This document shows, piece by piece, positions 1 to 11,625 of a DNA stretch of 64,000 nucleotides. Position 1 is the first letter of the stretch. Every line of letters begins with the position of its first letter. Both the position numbers and the translations under genes were made by a program. The notes below the pieces were generated by a model. It was given only the letters and a program-made list of their open reading frames with translations. It was not told where the DNA came from and did not search any database. The DNA is taken from positions 48,184,598-48,248,597 of the forward strand of contig CM043962.1 in assembly GCA_014529385.2 (NCBI GenBank), read 5' to 3'. The stretch comes from Adiantum capillus-veneris (Eukaryota; Streptophyta; Polypodiopsida; Polypodiales; Pteridaceae).

Positions 1-214
1 AATCCACAAGTTAATTGGAAAGAAAAACTTTTCACTCTCTCTATTGAAAAGGGATAAAACACGGAGTCCAGCAGTTTTTGGCATGTACTCGTTGAAAGGT
101 TTGGCACTTTGTCACATTTTTCATCTACATTCCACCTACCATCATTTAAAAGCATAGTGCTTTTTCAATCACTTGAAAAGTAAAACATGTGTCTATGAAA
201 TTGTGGTTGACGTT
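1..214 (+). other. Left flank of the outer LTR element; probable chromovirus remnant
   Basis: No clear gene. The last bases before the outer element (about 185-214) can be read in the frame that continues across its target duplication into the chromovirus tail at 13668. That reading includes a His-Val-Ser segment like the one that ends integrase in chromoviruses. The rest is too decayed to assign. Inference, weak. Confidence 0.35.
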
Positions 215-714
215 TGGAATGAGAGCTGGTCTCTTCAAACAGCTATTCGAGTGTTAGAGTTCAGAGCTATTGATTATCTAGGCGGTTCAGTTAGTGAGGA
301 CTGGAATTAAGTACTGGACTGAAACAGAGAACTAATCTGGAATAATGTACCGAAATAGAAGACACAAACTGGAAGACTGGGAATGATATTATAGATTCAG
401 ATCGGTAGTACAAAGATAATCAGTACATCGTATAATAGGCTTAAGCTCAGATGAAGTCTGAGGATTGATTATTGGAGTAAGTGATTATAGAGTTGAAAGC
501 CAAAAGCTTATGAAGCTAATAGTCTAGAAGCAAGAGCCGTAAGCCAAAAGTCTAAAAAGCTCAAAAAAGCTCCGAATACATTGTAGCGACTCCTATTTAT
601 AGGCTTATAGAGTTATTGTAGTAATTGCTGTAATTACTGTCGGTGTAGTAGTTTCCGCTGGTCGGCCTTCCAAGGAGCAGTTCCCGCCTGTTGGGACTAT
701 CCTCACCTTCTACA
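215..714 (-). repeat. 3' LTR of outer element
   Basis: 500 bp, matching 13177-13667 over its whole length with scattered substitutions and one indel of about ten bases near position 690. In plus orientation it starts TGGAATGAGAG and ends CTTCTACA, so it reads TGTAGAAG...CCA in the element's own direction. It is bordered outside by ACGTT. Confidence 0.92.
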
Positions 715-731
715 TCCTTTCCTCCTTTCTT
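715..731 (-). promoter_or_regulatory. Polypurine tract of outer element
   Basis: On the minus strand this is an uninterrupted purine run of A and G directly abutting the inner edge of the 3' LTR. That is where plus-strand DNA synthesis is primed in LTR retrotransposons. Confidence 0.8.
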
Positions 732-903
732 GAATTTTGATATAAACCAAAATTTCCTTCTGACTAGGAAAAAAAATCCACCCATATAGTGCTTGTTGAG
801 TGCTTGACACCCATATAGTTGTAATTCCAAGGGTATCCATCCAAGGAGATTCCAGTGCCTATCGGATAGCCGGGAAAATCCATCGTCTGATTCTGAGATG
901 GAA

Positions 904-3900
904 CTACCTAGTATTCTTCCACTGAACCCGCTTCCTCTTGCCCTTCTTCTTTGGTGCCTCAGAAGTCCCAGTGCCAACATTGTCCTTCTGAATAAGTCTG
1001 TAAATGGTCTCTTGCTCAAGCTGATCCCGCCTTTCTGTGGTTATCTTAAATTCATAAGGTGTGAGGGCGTTGTAAGTTTTGGTGTCGGGATCATATAAAC
1101 TGCATTTGCCCTTAGTCAGTTTATGACAATGCGAGGCTGTGTGAATCCATCCCTGCGGGAGTGGCTGATTCGTTTTTAGTCTGGCTTTGAAGAGAATCTC
1201 CGCCATTTCTCTGTATTGTGGTCCCAATCCTGGTTTGGCAGTGACATCCTTTTCAGGAATCTTGGAGGACTCCACGGTCAGTTGAAGTAACTGATTTGTG
1301 ATCTTCGTTAATCCACGGAGCTGGACCTTCCATTGACCCATACCGAGGTTGAACCTTTGCATTTCTCTCTGTAGATCCATGACAGTGTCCATTTTGAGGG
1401 TATGATTGACAAGTGATTACCAGGCCTTCCATTCCATAGTGGCTCGCTCATACCAATCACGGAGTTCATCAGTGATGCTGAGATAAGTGAGCAGATCTAT
1501 TGGTTCCGGATGTTGAGGATACAAGGTTGGAAAGAATCTGGCAGTACCGCCTCCTTGGCAGGTAAAGCATACTTGAGTACTAGAGAATCAGGTACAAACT
1601 CCAAAAAATTGATAACAGTTTGGTTCTCCTGTTGCATTATCTTCCTAGTAATTCGGACCAGCCGAAAGATTTTTCGGAGAGCAGTTGCCTGTTCTCCTAC
1701 TGACATTTGGGTTCGTGGTCCTTTACTACTGGAAGGTTGATCTTCAATGATGGCCTGCACCCTCTGATCCAAGACACCTCTGGCAATCTGCATCTGAAGC
1801 AAGAGTTCTTTTAATTGAATCCTGACCTCCTTCATACATCTGTATGTAGGTCTGTTTCCTAGCAGCAAATCCAGTTCAATAGCTATGGAGTGGCGATCTG
1901 CAGTAGACTGTCTCTGCCAATGTGAATTGACTATTATATCATTAGAAGTCAATGTCCACTCAGGCACCCTTTCCAGTAGCTGAATACTGCTGGAATGAAC
2001 AGGTAGTTGGCACAGCTCTTGATCATGAAAAGCAGCCGACTTCCAGTGCTGAACCATCTCCCTGGCTCCTACATACAGCCTTTGGAAGCGTCCCAAATCA
2101 AAGATAAGAGTGTCATCCTCAAAATACTGTCTATATGAACTTGTTGATGCCTTAATCTCTTATTCAGTGTGATGAGCTGTAAAGAGCCTTGTTCATCAGT
2201 TCAAAAGATTCAGTCACAGCTTTGGCTTTTCCTTTGTTGCGGGAATGTGCTGTGACTGGTGTAGTGGAGGTTCTCCAGTGTTGCCCTTATTGTGCTGGTC
2301 ACTGCCTTGCTGCTGCTGATCATCCGACTGCTGGTTTTGCTGGTCCTGATCAGTACTTGGATTGCCTTTGTTGGATCCACTACCCCCAGTTGCAGTTGAT
2401 TCTCCAGCTCCAGAGCGTGAGGGTGGGGAAGGGGGAGAATCATCATCATCATCATCATCGTCAGGCTTGTCATCCCCTTCCTCCTCATGCTCTTCTTCTT
2501 GCTCAGACTCTTCTTCAATATCAGCTTGCTTACTGATATAATCCATAATGGCCTGATTTACCAAGGCTTATTATATTCAGTGATCTTATCTTGTAGATCA
2601 CTCTGAATAGTCTCAATGAGTGTCTTTAAATTATCCATATTCAAGGTTACTTTTCCTTGTGGATTCAGGGTATCAGCAAGGTTACTGTATATGTATCTCT
2701 CTGCAAGGGAATCCTTTAACACAGTGTGGATGGTTAGCAGTTCTTTGAAATTTGCACGCTTCATACGTACAGAGTTTGAAATCTGTCAGCATCTCTCAAA
2801 GCAGTTTCCTTCTCTTCGCCGATTTTCGGTTTCTAGTTTCAGCATCTTTGTCTGCAACTCCTTAATTGTTCAAGTTGACTGATTCTTAGCAATAGCATGC
2901 TTGAGAGATTGATCAGCCATTTGCTGAAGTTCTTGAATCTGATGATGGCTGGTTCCCAATTCTTCTTTCAGCCTAGCCACTTCTTCATTGGAAGCTGATA
3001 CATCCATCATCTGTCCTAAGGATTGGACGATAGTGTTCCATGATGCTTGGATGATCACCGAGCAGCCATCAACTACTGTAGCTGAATCAGATTCAGCTGA
3101 CTCATAAACCATGATTGGAGCCATATATGGCAATGTTGCAAAATCTGGTTTTTGAAGTACCAATTGCCTTTGAGAGGGTTATTGTGCAACTGTTGCAATC
3201 GATCCTTCTTGGCCACTGATAAAGCCAGTTCACTTAAAGGAGATTTGGTGACCAAGCTGGCAAGTGCTTTGCCCTTTCCTTTGCCAGTATCAGCTACCAC
3301 CTAATCATTGCTTGTTATCCGTTCAGTTGTTGCTTCTTGCTGGCTTTTTCTAGTGCTGACTCCTGTTTGAGTCTGCTCTTTGGGCATTGCTGAAGTCTGG
3401 TCTTCAGAAGATTTTTCAGTGGAGGGTACGGGTTGGACTTGGCTCTCAAGTTCCTTTGTAGAGCAATACTCTTTTTTAACAGAATCCTGGGTTTCTTTGA
3501 GCTACTAGCCTCAGCTAGTGCGGCCTTCCTCTTTTGTCCAGTGATGGCCAGTTGATTACCTGGGTCCTCTTCATTTGAAGATGACTCCACATTGTCAGTT
3601 AATGGAATAGGCTTAGGACTCCAAGCTAGCTTTACTTGGGGAAAGGCTTTTGGAGCAATAGCCCAGTACAAAAATTGCCAGACATACCAAGCTTTGAATA
3701 CACTGTGTGACTTCAGCTTAGCAGTCTGCTGTAAGATGTTGTGAGATAAAATTTGGCATAGATTGGTTTTGGCTTTATCATCTAGCCTTTCTGCTAGCCA
3801 GCATTGCAAACAGTTTCTCAGACACATATGTCGGATTGTTTTGTAGACTGACAGCTTCTGCAATAAACCTGTAGGCTGAGGGAACATCCAGTGCAACTAT

Positions 3901-4179
3901 TAGAATCCCTTGCCCACCAGCCTTCCTTTTCTTTCTAGTTGCTTCATCTTCCCTAAGAGCCAGACTGATCTGTTCTGCAGATACTGTGCTGGGCTTTTTC
4001 TCGTTGGGCAATCTGAAGGCAAAAGCAATATCTTCAGGTGTCACTGTTATTTTAATTCCGTTAACAGTGACACTTCTTTCATCAACATCAAAAGAATCGA
4101 GGGCGTGTTTAATAATGGTTGCATCAAAATCAAACTTCGTAGCTTGTACTATTACATGCAGAGCCCATAATTGCAGCAT
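904..4179 (-). pseudogene. Extra 3' ORF region of outer element (envelope position), function unknown
   Basis: About 3.3 kb of minus-strand coding-like sequence lies between integrase and the 3' LTR. It is split among overlapping open segments (4179-3778, 3896-3315, 3163-2870, 2764-2558, 2564-2214, 2096-1497, 1392-904), which suggests one long ORF broken by frameshifts and stops. The first segment contains a motif of the type VNGIKITVTPEDIAFAFRLP, which resembles the N-terminal fold seen in plant retrotransposon and 'plant mobile domain' proteins. That is a resemblance only. The 3.9-3.3 kb part is rich in Lys and Ser. The 2.56-2.21 kb part has a run of eight Asp followed by Pro/Ser- and Gln-rich low complexity. 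I see no signal peptide, transmembrane hairpin or other envelope feature. Plant Athila/Tat-type elements also carry additional ORFs, but I cannot place this one in a named family. Confidence 0.6.
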
Positions 4180-5720
4180 CGATTATGCCTGCTCATTAAA
4201 CACATATCTGTGTATCTTATTATATGGAATGAGTGGTAAGGAGGTCTGAATAGAAGTGATGACTGTTGCAGTCTCAACCATTGTGTCCTGCATCTTTTCT
4301 GATATTTTCTTGGGACCCATACACTGTGATAACTGAGAAGCTGTAGAGGAAGAAGACTTGTGTATCCTAACCCGCAGCGAGGTGTATCAGGTAGTGTCGG
4401 ATAGGGACAAGCAGAATCTGTCGACGAGGAGGCTTCATGTTTGAACGAAGAGTTCTCGGAGCTTGGCGATGGCAAGTGCGTGATGGCAGGTAGTCGTCGC
4501 GCAAGAGACTTGTGAGGAAGAGTGCCTACACGCCTCATTGTTATACGTGTATGTGCCATAAAAGCTCCACGACTTACCGTTCCTAGAGTTATGTGCACCG
4601 ATGGCAACGTGGCACACATGCATTGGCTATGTTGTTCAATAATCTCCTTAATGATTAACACATTTATTTCAATTGGTCTTTTTCCCCATAGAAATTGGTA
4701 CTGATTCTGAAACTCCACTGGCTCTGTTACTGGTACTGGTTTGTCATACTGAGACTTTACTGGTTTTGATACTACATTGACATGGAAAAGATTTAGAACA
4801 ACATGGTATGACAATCCTTGGTCATTAATAGCTGGAATACCCGTATCATCACCTCTGGAGGTCTCCTTGTCATTAGAATAATATAACTTGATCTTGGCCC
4901 CATTATAAATACCTGGCAACAGTAATTCAGATAAGTCTTTCAGCCTCACTGTGCCATTTGAAAATACCCAATCAACTTCAAATGGACCAGCCCAAGCTAT
5001 CTTTAAATTCGGTTTCTTAGGGCCTGGTTTGGACTGATATAGTAAATTTAAGTCACCCTTCTGAAACTCCCTAACCTTTATCCTTCTTTCATGCCAAGGC
5101 TTTCTTCGTTGCTGAACAATCTCCTGTTCCAGCATGGCTCTTTGTCGTAACTCATCTAACTGCAAGAATTCCTTCAGTCTTTGTTTGAGATTATGATTAA
5201 AATCTAATCCATATTCAACTGCCATTCTGAGACTGGGAATGACAAATTCAATAAGCACTACAACTTCAATACCATACACCATTCTGAAAGGTGTCATTCC
5301 AGTGGTGACTTTATAAGCTGTTCTGTACGCCCATAGAGCAGTCTGGAGCTTGATATCCCACTGATGTGGCTCCTTCTGAACAATCTTGGTCAAAATATTC
5401 TTGATGGTTTTATTACTGCTCTCTGCTTGACCATTGCACCTCGGATAATACGGAGTCAATACCTTGTGCTTAATTGAGAGCATCTCCATCAGAATTTCCA
5501 TTGTGTCATTAATGAAATGTCTCCCTTGATCAGACACAATTTCAATGGGGCATCCATAGCAGCAGATAATGTTTTTAAACAGAAAAACAGCAGTGGACTT
5601 GGCAGTATTATTTGGAAGAGCCTTGGCCTCTACCACATAACAGGTAGCCATCAAGATGTACCGGTTCTTTCTTGGAGTGACCTTCTTGAACGGTCCCATG
5701 AAATCCAGACCCCATTTCAT
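4152..5720 (-). pseudogene. Integrase catalytic core, outer element
   Basis: 522 codons open. The start reads as integrase core: a WGLDFMGPF segment with the first catalytic Asp, IVSDQGRHF with the second Asp, and a PYYPRCNGQAE segment carrying the catalytic Glu. The GMTPFRMVYG motif typical of gypsy integrases follows. The next 120 residues match the integrase C-terminal region (basic, then GPFEVDWVFSNGTVRL). The final 200 codons, below about 4750, look like a different, low-complexity region and may be read-through into the extra 3' ORF zone. The zinc-binding N-terminal domain lies in the next upstream segment and is separated by an in-frame stop near 5735. Confidence 0.85.
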
Positions 5721-5735
5721 GAATACTCCCAGTGG

Positions 5736-6707
5736 TTATACTGGAGTGAGTGGAGTCATATCAGCTGTTGTTGGTCTGCCCATTCTCTGACATATATCAC
5801 AAGTCTTGCAGAAACTTCGGACATCCGCTATCAGGGTTTGCCACCATAATCCGGCTTGCAGGATTTTCTTATAAGTGATATAAGTGGCGAAGTGTCCTCT
5901 TGAATCCCCATTGTGTGCTTTCGAGATGACTTGCATCCTCCTTTCCATTGGCACACACCTTCGATGAATACCATCTATGCCCAATCTATAGAGCAATCCT
6001 CCGATTATAGTGAATTTCAGACTCTTAATAATCAAAGCTTTCTTTTGATTCTGAGTCCAATTGTCTGGGAATCCTCCTCTTAAAAGGAACTGATATACAT
6101 CATACCATTCAGGGTCTGAATTTTCCTCAGCTGTTACCTGAAACAGCTTTGTATCTATTGGCTCATCCCTCAAGGATATTTCAGAGTAGCCTTCAGTACT
6201 TCTGGAAAGAAAATCAGCACCACAATGAGATTTACCAGACTTGTGGAATATGCGGAACTCGAACTCCATGAGGAACATCATCCATTTGATTAATCTTCCT
6301 TGGATAATAACTTTGTTGATAAAAAATAGTAGTGCCTGATGATCCATATAAAAATGAAATAAGTTGTCCAGCAAGTAATGCCGAAACTTTGTGGGACTAA
6401 AAACCATTCCCAGAGCTTCTCTCTTCGTGGTAGTATATCCCTGTTCAACTAGACTGAATCTTCGACTGGAAAAATAAACCGGATAATCTGTCATTTCATT
6501 TGGTTGAGCCAGTATTGCCCCCATTGCCAGCCTCGAAGCATCGACATGCACATGGAATATAACATTCCAGTCTGGTTGTCGGAGTACTGGCTTACTGATA
6601 ATAACATTTTTAAGACATTGAAAGCTTTCTTCACATTTAGAAGTCCAGATGAACTTACTGGTTTTCTTGGTAAGCTCATATAGAGGTAATGCCTTTGTAG
6701 CAAGCAT
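5736..6707 (-). pseudogene. RNase H and integrase zinc-binding domain, outer element
   Basis: 323 codons open. The N-terminal part is gypsy RNase H: HVHVDASRLAMGAIL with the first Asp, the GYTTTKREALGMVF helix with its Glu, a YMDHQALLFF segment with an Asp, then a GADFLSRS tail. The C-terminal part has the HHCC integrase zinc finger (His near AHNGDSRGHFATYIT, then CKTCDICQRMGRP). It is followed directly by the integrase core in the next segment. The same-strand position between RT and integrase is standard for Ty3/gypsy. Confidence 0.87.
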
Positions 6708-7450
6708 GTGAATAAATCTTCAGTAAAAATTTATATACCCTAAGAATGAACTCAATTTAGACGCTGTGTGGGATGCCTTCGCCTACTGGACACACTGGAC
6801 TTTATCATTGGCCATCTCTATGCTATTTTTGGACACTATATGTCCTAGTAATTGTCCGTTCCAAACCAAAAAAACAAACTTGAATGGATTCAAGCAGATC
6901 CTCTTCTCCTGACATCACTAAAAAACCATTTCCAAAAACAGTAGATGCTTCTCCTCGGTTGAGAATACAGTGAAGTCATCCATAAATATAGCTAGAAATC
7001 AGAATTAACTGAATATCTCCATCATGCAACACTGGAATATTACTGGAGCATTGCAGAGACCAAATGGCATGACTAAATACATGAATGCAACCCATTCAAT
7101 AATAAAAGTGGTTTTTCTTCTATCTCAGGAGCAATCTTTAATTGGGTGTAACCACTGCCATTTATAAAACTATACATATCATGGCCTGCAATCTCATCAA
7201 GAAGCATATCAATGAAGGGTAGTGGAAAGGGATCTTTGATAGTTTGAGCATTCAATTTCCGGTAGTCCACATAGACTCTTAGTTTCCATTCTTCTTCGAT
7301 ACGACCACTATAAGGAATAGCCAATCGCTGCTGGCGACTTCTGTGATGAATCCGGCTTTCAGAAGGTTGTCAGTTTCCTCTTTGACTTCTTAGCATAGTT
7401 CGGATTCATTCTGTACCTTTGTAGACGTACTTGTCTTGCATCTGGCTTCA
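6708..7450 (-). pseudogene. Reverse transcriptase, outer element (broken)
   Basis: The clearest part is 7324-7073: VDYRKLNAQTIKDPFPLPFI, then a DMYSFINGSGYTQLKI segment in which the usual catalytic Asp of the 'D-L-x-S-G-Y' motif is replaced by Asn. Below 7073 the frame breaks. The region that should hold the second catalytic motif (F/Y-x-D-D) can be followed only through several frameshifts before the RNase H segment begins at 6707. The enzyme cannot be functional as read. Confidence 0.8.
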
Positions 7451-7503
7451 GAGGTATTCTGTGCTGGCAAACCTTTGGATCTACACCTTTCAGTGTTCCC
7501 ATG

Positions 7504-7815
7504 TTAATACATGTATTTCTGGAACATAAGTCTTGCTTTTTCCTTCATTTCTGGGTTCAGATGCTTATTCACCTTGATTAATCGAGGACTTTCTTCAGAA
7601 CCCAAATTCCATTCTTCAATCTCTTGATCGTCTGGAAGCAGCCAATTCGGACCATCTCCCTTCCTTTTGGTTGACTCCGCATCATAATCCCAGGACGGAT
7701 CTGTTAGTTTTGGATTCTCATTCTGAACTCCAGTGACCTCTTCAGTGTGCACTGGTGTACTGGAATTTGAATATCCCTCTTTGGAGTCAGATGGTTTCTC
7801 TAGCTGTCCTGTCAA
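7504..7815 (-). pseudogene. Protease-RT linker segment, outer element
   Basis: 103 codons open between protease and reverse transcriptase. It is acidic, with Thr/Ser/Glu-rich sequence then a WNLGSEESPRLIKVNKHL segment, which resembles the start of the RT region in plant gypsy elements of this type. No catalytic motif. Its strand and position indicate that it belongs to the same polyprotein. Confidence 0.55.
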
Positions 7816-7878
7816 CTAAACAGTCTCTCTCTAGGATTGAGTTCAGTGAACTGATCTGGAAACTGCTTTCTCTGTTTC

Positions 7879-8360
7879 TCAGCTTGAGCCTTGTCGAATA
7901 ATCAAGTCGATTTCAGCTAACGGAAAAATGTTCATGGCTGCAAGCATCCGTTCAATCTTCTTAACCCTATATTTTTGGCTAAGTTTCTCAGGTTGAAGTG
8001 CTTTCTTCCAGCTTCTGGTGTTATTTGTTTGGAGCCTGATTTTCCTACTGGTTTCCTGAATGGTCATGGTCTGATTCGCATAATCATAAACAGCCTGCAC
8101 CGTCCGAAGCCATGGTCGTCCCAATAGCATACCATATGCTCCTTGGACATCCAATACCATAAAGCTCGTTTTGAATTTCTCTTTACCCTCCCTAATTTGC
8201 ATATTCTCGATCATACCAGTTGCCTGAACAACTCTATGATCAACGATTCTAACCTTAAAGGATGCTGGTTTTAAATCAGTGATACCAAGCCTTCGCTGAA
8301 GATGTGCTCCCAGAATATTCACACCTGCCCCTCCATCTAGTATAACATCGGATAGCGGCT
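7879..8360 (-). pseudogene. Retropepsin-like protease, outer element
   Basis: Minus-strand aspartic protease. The active-site region lies just before 8322, where the neighbouring frame gives Ile-Leu-Asp-Gly-Gly before VNILGAHLQRRLG. It is followed by FKVRIVDHRVVQATG and the hydrophobic closing motif GAYGMLLGRPWL. Asp-Gly-Gly instead of Asp-Ser/Thr-Gly is also suggested by a related remnant at 20.5 kb, which shares NILG-H-LG-LKPA-FKVR-VDH with this copy and has Asn-Gly-Gly. Confidence 0.8.
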
Positions 8361-8749
8361 CCCATTGTTTCCTGACCTTGTAATCCGGATTACTGGCACC
8401 TCATCATCTGTGACAGTTGACAAATCAACAGCTCTGGCATCAGCTTTAGCTTTTCTCCGTTGTTTGATAAACTTTGCTGCTTCAGGCAAAGTCTTCCTGA
8501 TATCATCTAATCCGACCGTCAATTGCTGAATTCGTTTACAGATTTTGACATAAATCTCTTCTCTCTCTTGGTCAGAATTATCATCAGAACTCAAGGAATC
8601 AGGACTATCTTCACATTGCCAATCCTCTGTTCTGGTGTTTGTACTGAGCCTTGACTGACACTGAGAAAGATACTGTGCTTGTCTCAGTTCAATGTTTTCT
8701 ATTGTGCTTGCTGCTTGAGCTTCAGAGCTCTCTGCACAAAGTCATTAAA
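8337..8749 (-). pseudogene. Gag C-terminal part, outer element (downstream of nested insertion)
   Basis: Minus-strand continuation of gag below the nested element. The open frame from 12382 to 12214 runs on in phase from 8749 once the insertion and one CTTCT are removed, and then hits a TAG near 8698. A later open segment at 8594-8337 is charged (Asp/Glu/Lys/Arg) with helical periodicity. I see no CCHC zinc knuckle. Confidence 0.6.
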
Positions 8750-8754
8750 CTTCT

Positions 8755-9354
8755 TGTCAAAAGACGGGCACCACGTGCCGATAGAAAAGAACAGACTGAA
8801 ACAGACTTTTAACACTTCAATAACAACTGAACTGAAAGAGAGAGACGACATGCGACATGGAGTGGCGGAATTCCATCCCAGAGAGTATTGGCCCCAAACC
8901 TTGGCGCCCCTTTCGGTATTTCTTTATATTGCATCAACACAGTACAAGCCGGTACTCCAGACTCTGCACCTTTGCCAAGAAGCATGCCAGAGAATGAGCC
9001 CTAACCTCATATTTAAAGGCCCTTGGCCTAAAAAGCAATTACAGTGAAAGGCCTTTAAAACTCAAAAGCTCCTGGTCCAAAAAGCAATGCCAAAAGCTGC
9101 CATATTTTCGTAAATCGCGCTGGTGTCCGTACAGCAGGCCACGTGTCAGCCCGCCACGTCAGCAAATCAGGGTTAGGGTATCTGATTTTAGGGTTAGGGT
9201 TTCAGGCAAAATTAGGGTTTTGGGCAGAATTAGGGTTTCTGATTTTAGGGTTAGGGTTTGAGCAGAATTAGGGTTTGGGCAGAATTAGGGTTTCTGATTT
9301 TAGGGTTAGGGTTTCATCAGAATTAGGGTTTCGACACGTCAGCAGTTTGTTACA
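8755..9354 (-). repeat. 3' LTR of nested element
   Basis: 600 bp, near-identical to 11626-12208 apart from substitutions and length changes in an internal array of TTAGGGTTT-like units at about 9169-9330. Bounded by TGTCA and TTACA. Confidence 0.92.
9169..9333 (+). repeat. Telomere-like interspersed repeat within LTR
   Basis: A run of units built from TTAGGGTT and GATTTTAGGG, separated by CAGAATTAGGGTTTC-type spacers. It is close to the plant telomere unit TTTAGGG but irregular, and it is shared with the partner LTR at 12036-12183. Confidence 0.8.
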
Positions 9355-9366
9355 TCTCCCCTTCTT
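9355..9366 (-). promoter_or_regulatory. Polypurine tract of nested element
   Basis: Minus-strand reading AAGAAGGGGAGA directly adjoins the 3' LTR boundary. Confidence 0.8.
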
Positions 9367-10295
9367 GAAAAAGAGTAATCGTTCGCGATTACTGCATATT
9401 TGCAAAACAACTCAACTTAGCTCTTGGGAGGGTCATTCCGAGGGACAATGAGTTTGCTCTTTTTATTAAATAGTTAGCTTCTCCTTTCTGCTCTTTTGAT
9501 CAAGGAGTTAGCTTCTCCTTTCAGCTGTTTTGATCAAGGAGTTAGCTTCTCCTTTCTTCCAGATCGGAACTCTTGATATTTCGGAGTAGTAAAATTAGCC
9601 ATCACACCCAGACCGTACTGATCTTCCACGGGTGTCTTGATGCACTAAAAGAAAATTACATACCTAGGCAATCTCATCCAATTAGGAATATTCAGTAATT
9701 GGCACATCACAATGCAACACAAATGCTCACATATGCATGTTACAAGACATAGAAACATAAAGCTGCTGATGAACCCCCCCCCCCCCCCCCCCCCCCCCCC
9801 AAATAACCATCCAGGTCCGGGCCATGAGCTGTTCAACGATTCCCTCATCACTCCTCCCGCAAATAACCTAAAAAGGTCCGGGCCATGAGATATAGAGGCC
9901 TTTTACAACCAAACACCTCCCTAGACCGCAGCCTGCGTCGTTTGGAGGTGCTAAGAGTAACCATTGCTCAGACTTCTTAATACTCCCCTCGTAAATAACC
10001 ATGCAAGTCCGGGCCATGAGTAACAACAACACTTTTCAATCATTCAATACTCCCCCTGGAAATAACCATAAGGGTTTGGGCCATGAGTATGAACAAGCAT
10101 TCTCAAACATCTTTTCTCACCACTCCACCCGGGAGTAAAATCACCAATCATTGAAACCGGTATTAAAACCAGAGTCAAACAATTCAAATCGGCACCAAGA
10201 TAGGTTCAAAACAGATACCATCCATTTCAAACAAAGCTTCAAACAATGCTTTCTCAAATAAAGCTAAGTATCTAACTATAGAACAACTAGAGAGT
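9367..10295. other. Non-coding interior of nested element with dispersed repeat units
   Basis: No credible gene. It holds a 27-C homopolymer (9774-9800) and four copies of a unit of the form AAATAACC-(8-9 bases)-GGGCCATGAG, starting at about 9801, 9861, 9991 and 10061 with irregular spacing. In a standard element pol would lie here. Confidence 0.7.
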
Positions 10296-10867
10296 TCATT
10301 CAGGGTTTTGTTTGGACAACCGAACTTTGAGGACGACTGGCTTGCCCTTCTGCATCACGGTGACGGTTCGGTTCCGAACTTGGAGAGTCGCATCGTTCTT
10401 GTCATGCCAAGGCATGCCTAATAGAACGTCACAATTGCCCAACTTCATAATGTGGAAATCGGCTTTTCCATGATAATCTTGGATAGTCATTGGAAGAGCA
10501 CCAATGAGTGGTACCACTTTCTGAGTTTGCCCTGTGGCTAGCTCAGCTTCAATTTCTCCATCCTTCGCATCATAATCAAAGTCCATCTCCTTCAAGAATT
10601 GTGGATGGATGAAGTTCTCTGTAGTTCCTGGTCAAAGAAAATTAGGGCTTTGAAACTGTTGACTTTGCCATATGCTCGACACAATTCATTTGTACTTTCA
10701 AGGCGTATGCCATAGATGTCAGGTACTAATCCAATGACCGGTTTAGCTCGTTTGGCTGAAGATAGTCCTAGGTTTCTGTCGACCATCGACACGGGAGTCG
10801 GCTCTGCAGGTCTGTCAGTGCGTTGGGGACAACCAAAATAGTTATGTTTTGAAAGCATCCAAAACAT
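10296..10867 (-). pseudogene. Retropepsin-like protease, nested element
   Basis: Two overlapping minus-strand open segments. The second (10595-10296) has the retropepsin C-terminal pattern: GALPMTIQDYHGKADFHIMK, then NCDVLLGMPWHDKN, the usual hydrophobic-Gly-Met-Pro-Trp motif. The first segment (10867-10592) should carry the catalytic Asp. At the expected place it reads IFFDQELQ rather than the usual Asp-Ser/Thr-Gly, so the enzyme looks inactive unless a frameshift hides the site. No reverse transcriptase follows. Confidence 0.75.
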
Positions 10868-11419
10868 CGGCCTTCTTGTAGTAAGGTGTCTCGTTGTTGA
10901 GGTGTCAAACGAGGCCTTTGTGGTTGACTTTCACGAGACTCTCCAGAATTTGTTCGTTGTTGCCGAGAGTTGTGGTTAGTGGACGGAGATTCTTCTGTGG
11001 TAAACTCTAGCTTTCCCTTCATCAGTTTGTAGCCGACCGCGGCATGGTCCATAAGTTCTTGAATGGTAGAGACTTGCTTGGATAGACAATATTCCTGCAA
11101 TGGTGATGGTAGACCAATGGTGTATCGCTCGCAATGGGCCTCCAAGGGAATAGATCTAAAAAAAGATACACGTCCAGAAACCTTTGGTTATATTCCTCCA
11201 TGGTTTCGGTGGCAAGCATTTCAGGATACCCCACTCTCCCAGAAGTTGCACTCCGAAGGAAGATGTCAGAAACCATATAACTTCGGGCAAATTTTTTTTC
11301 TTGAAAGCTTGCCAAGTACTTGGAGTATGCTGCTTGGTAGCTGCAGACATCAACATCTGCATGACACTGTTTCTGAGAAAAATAGTGACTTGAAACAAAT
11401 CTGGTTCCTTTTCTTGCAA
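10768..11419 (-). pseudogene. Gag, nested element
   Basis: Overlapping minus-strand segments 11419-11156, 11315-11022 and 11145-10768. Recognisable gag features are a FQEKKFARSYM segment near a WQAF helix, ETMEEYNQRFLDV, a PLQEYC-LSKQVSTIQELMDHA segment typical of gypsy capsid, then a basic Arg/Gln-rich tail. A partial zinc knuckle (GRCFGC..., with the rest in another frame) follows. At least two frameshifts are present. Confidence 0.75.
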
Positions 11420-11612
11420 GTGATCTTAATTGGCTTATGCCCTGTAAAACATGAGCGGTGAAGATGGGAGCGCGCCGAATGCGCGATGAAGTAAGGGTGG
11501 GAGTGGCTAATAGGTCCGGGTTTGAAGGCTAGGATACCTCAAATAAAAATTCCAATAGCTTTGTCTGCTCTTTTGTAGGACCGGTATGCTTTCAGAAAAG
11601 CACATGCCTGAT

Positions 11613-11624
11613 GCTCTGATACCA
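11613..11624 (-). promoter_or_regulatory. Primer-binding site (initiator Met tRNA), nested element
   Basis: Minus-strand TGGTATCAGAGC, one base inside the 5' LTR. This is the standard complement of the 3' end of plant initiator methionine tRNA and fixes the element's orientation as minus. Confidence 0.92.
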
Positions 11625-11625
11625 C

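Noticed and set aside
904-4179. Retrovirus-like envelope gene
   Set aside because: Only the position fits; no signal peptide, membrane anchor, cleavage site or Cys pattern is visible.
9169-9333. True telomeric or interstitial telomere tract
   Set aside because: Units are irregular, short and confined to both LTRs of one element, so they belong to the LTR.
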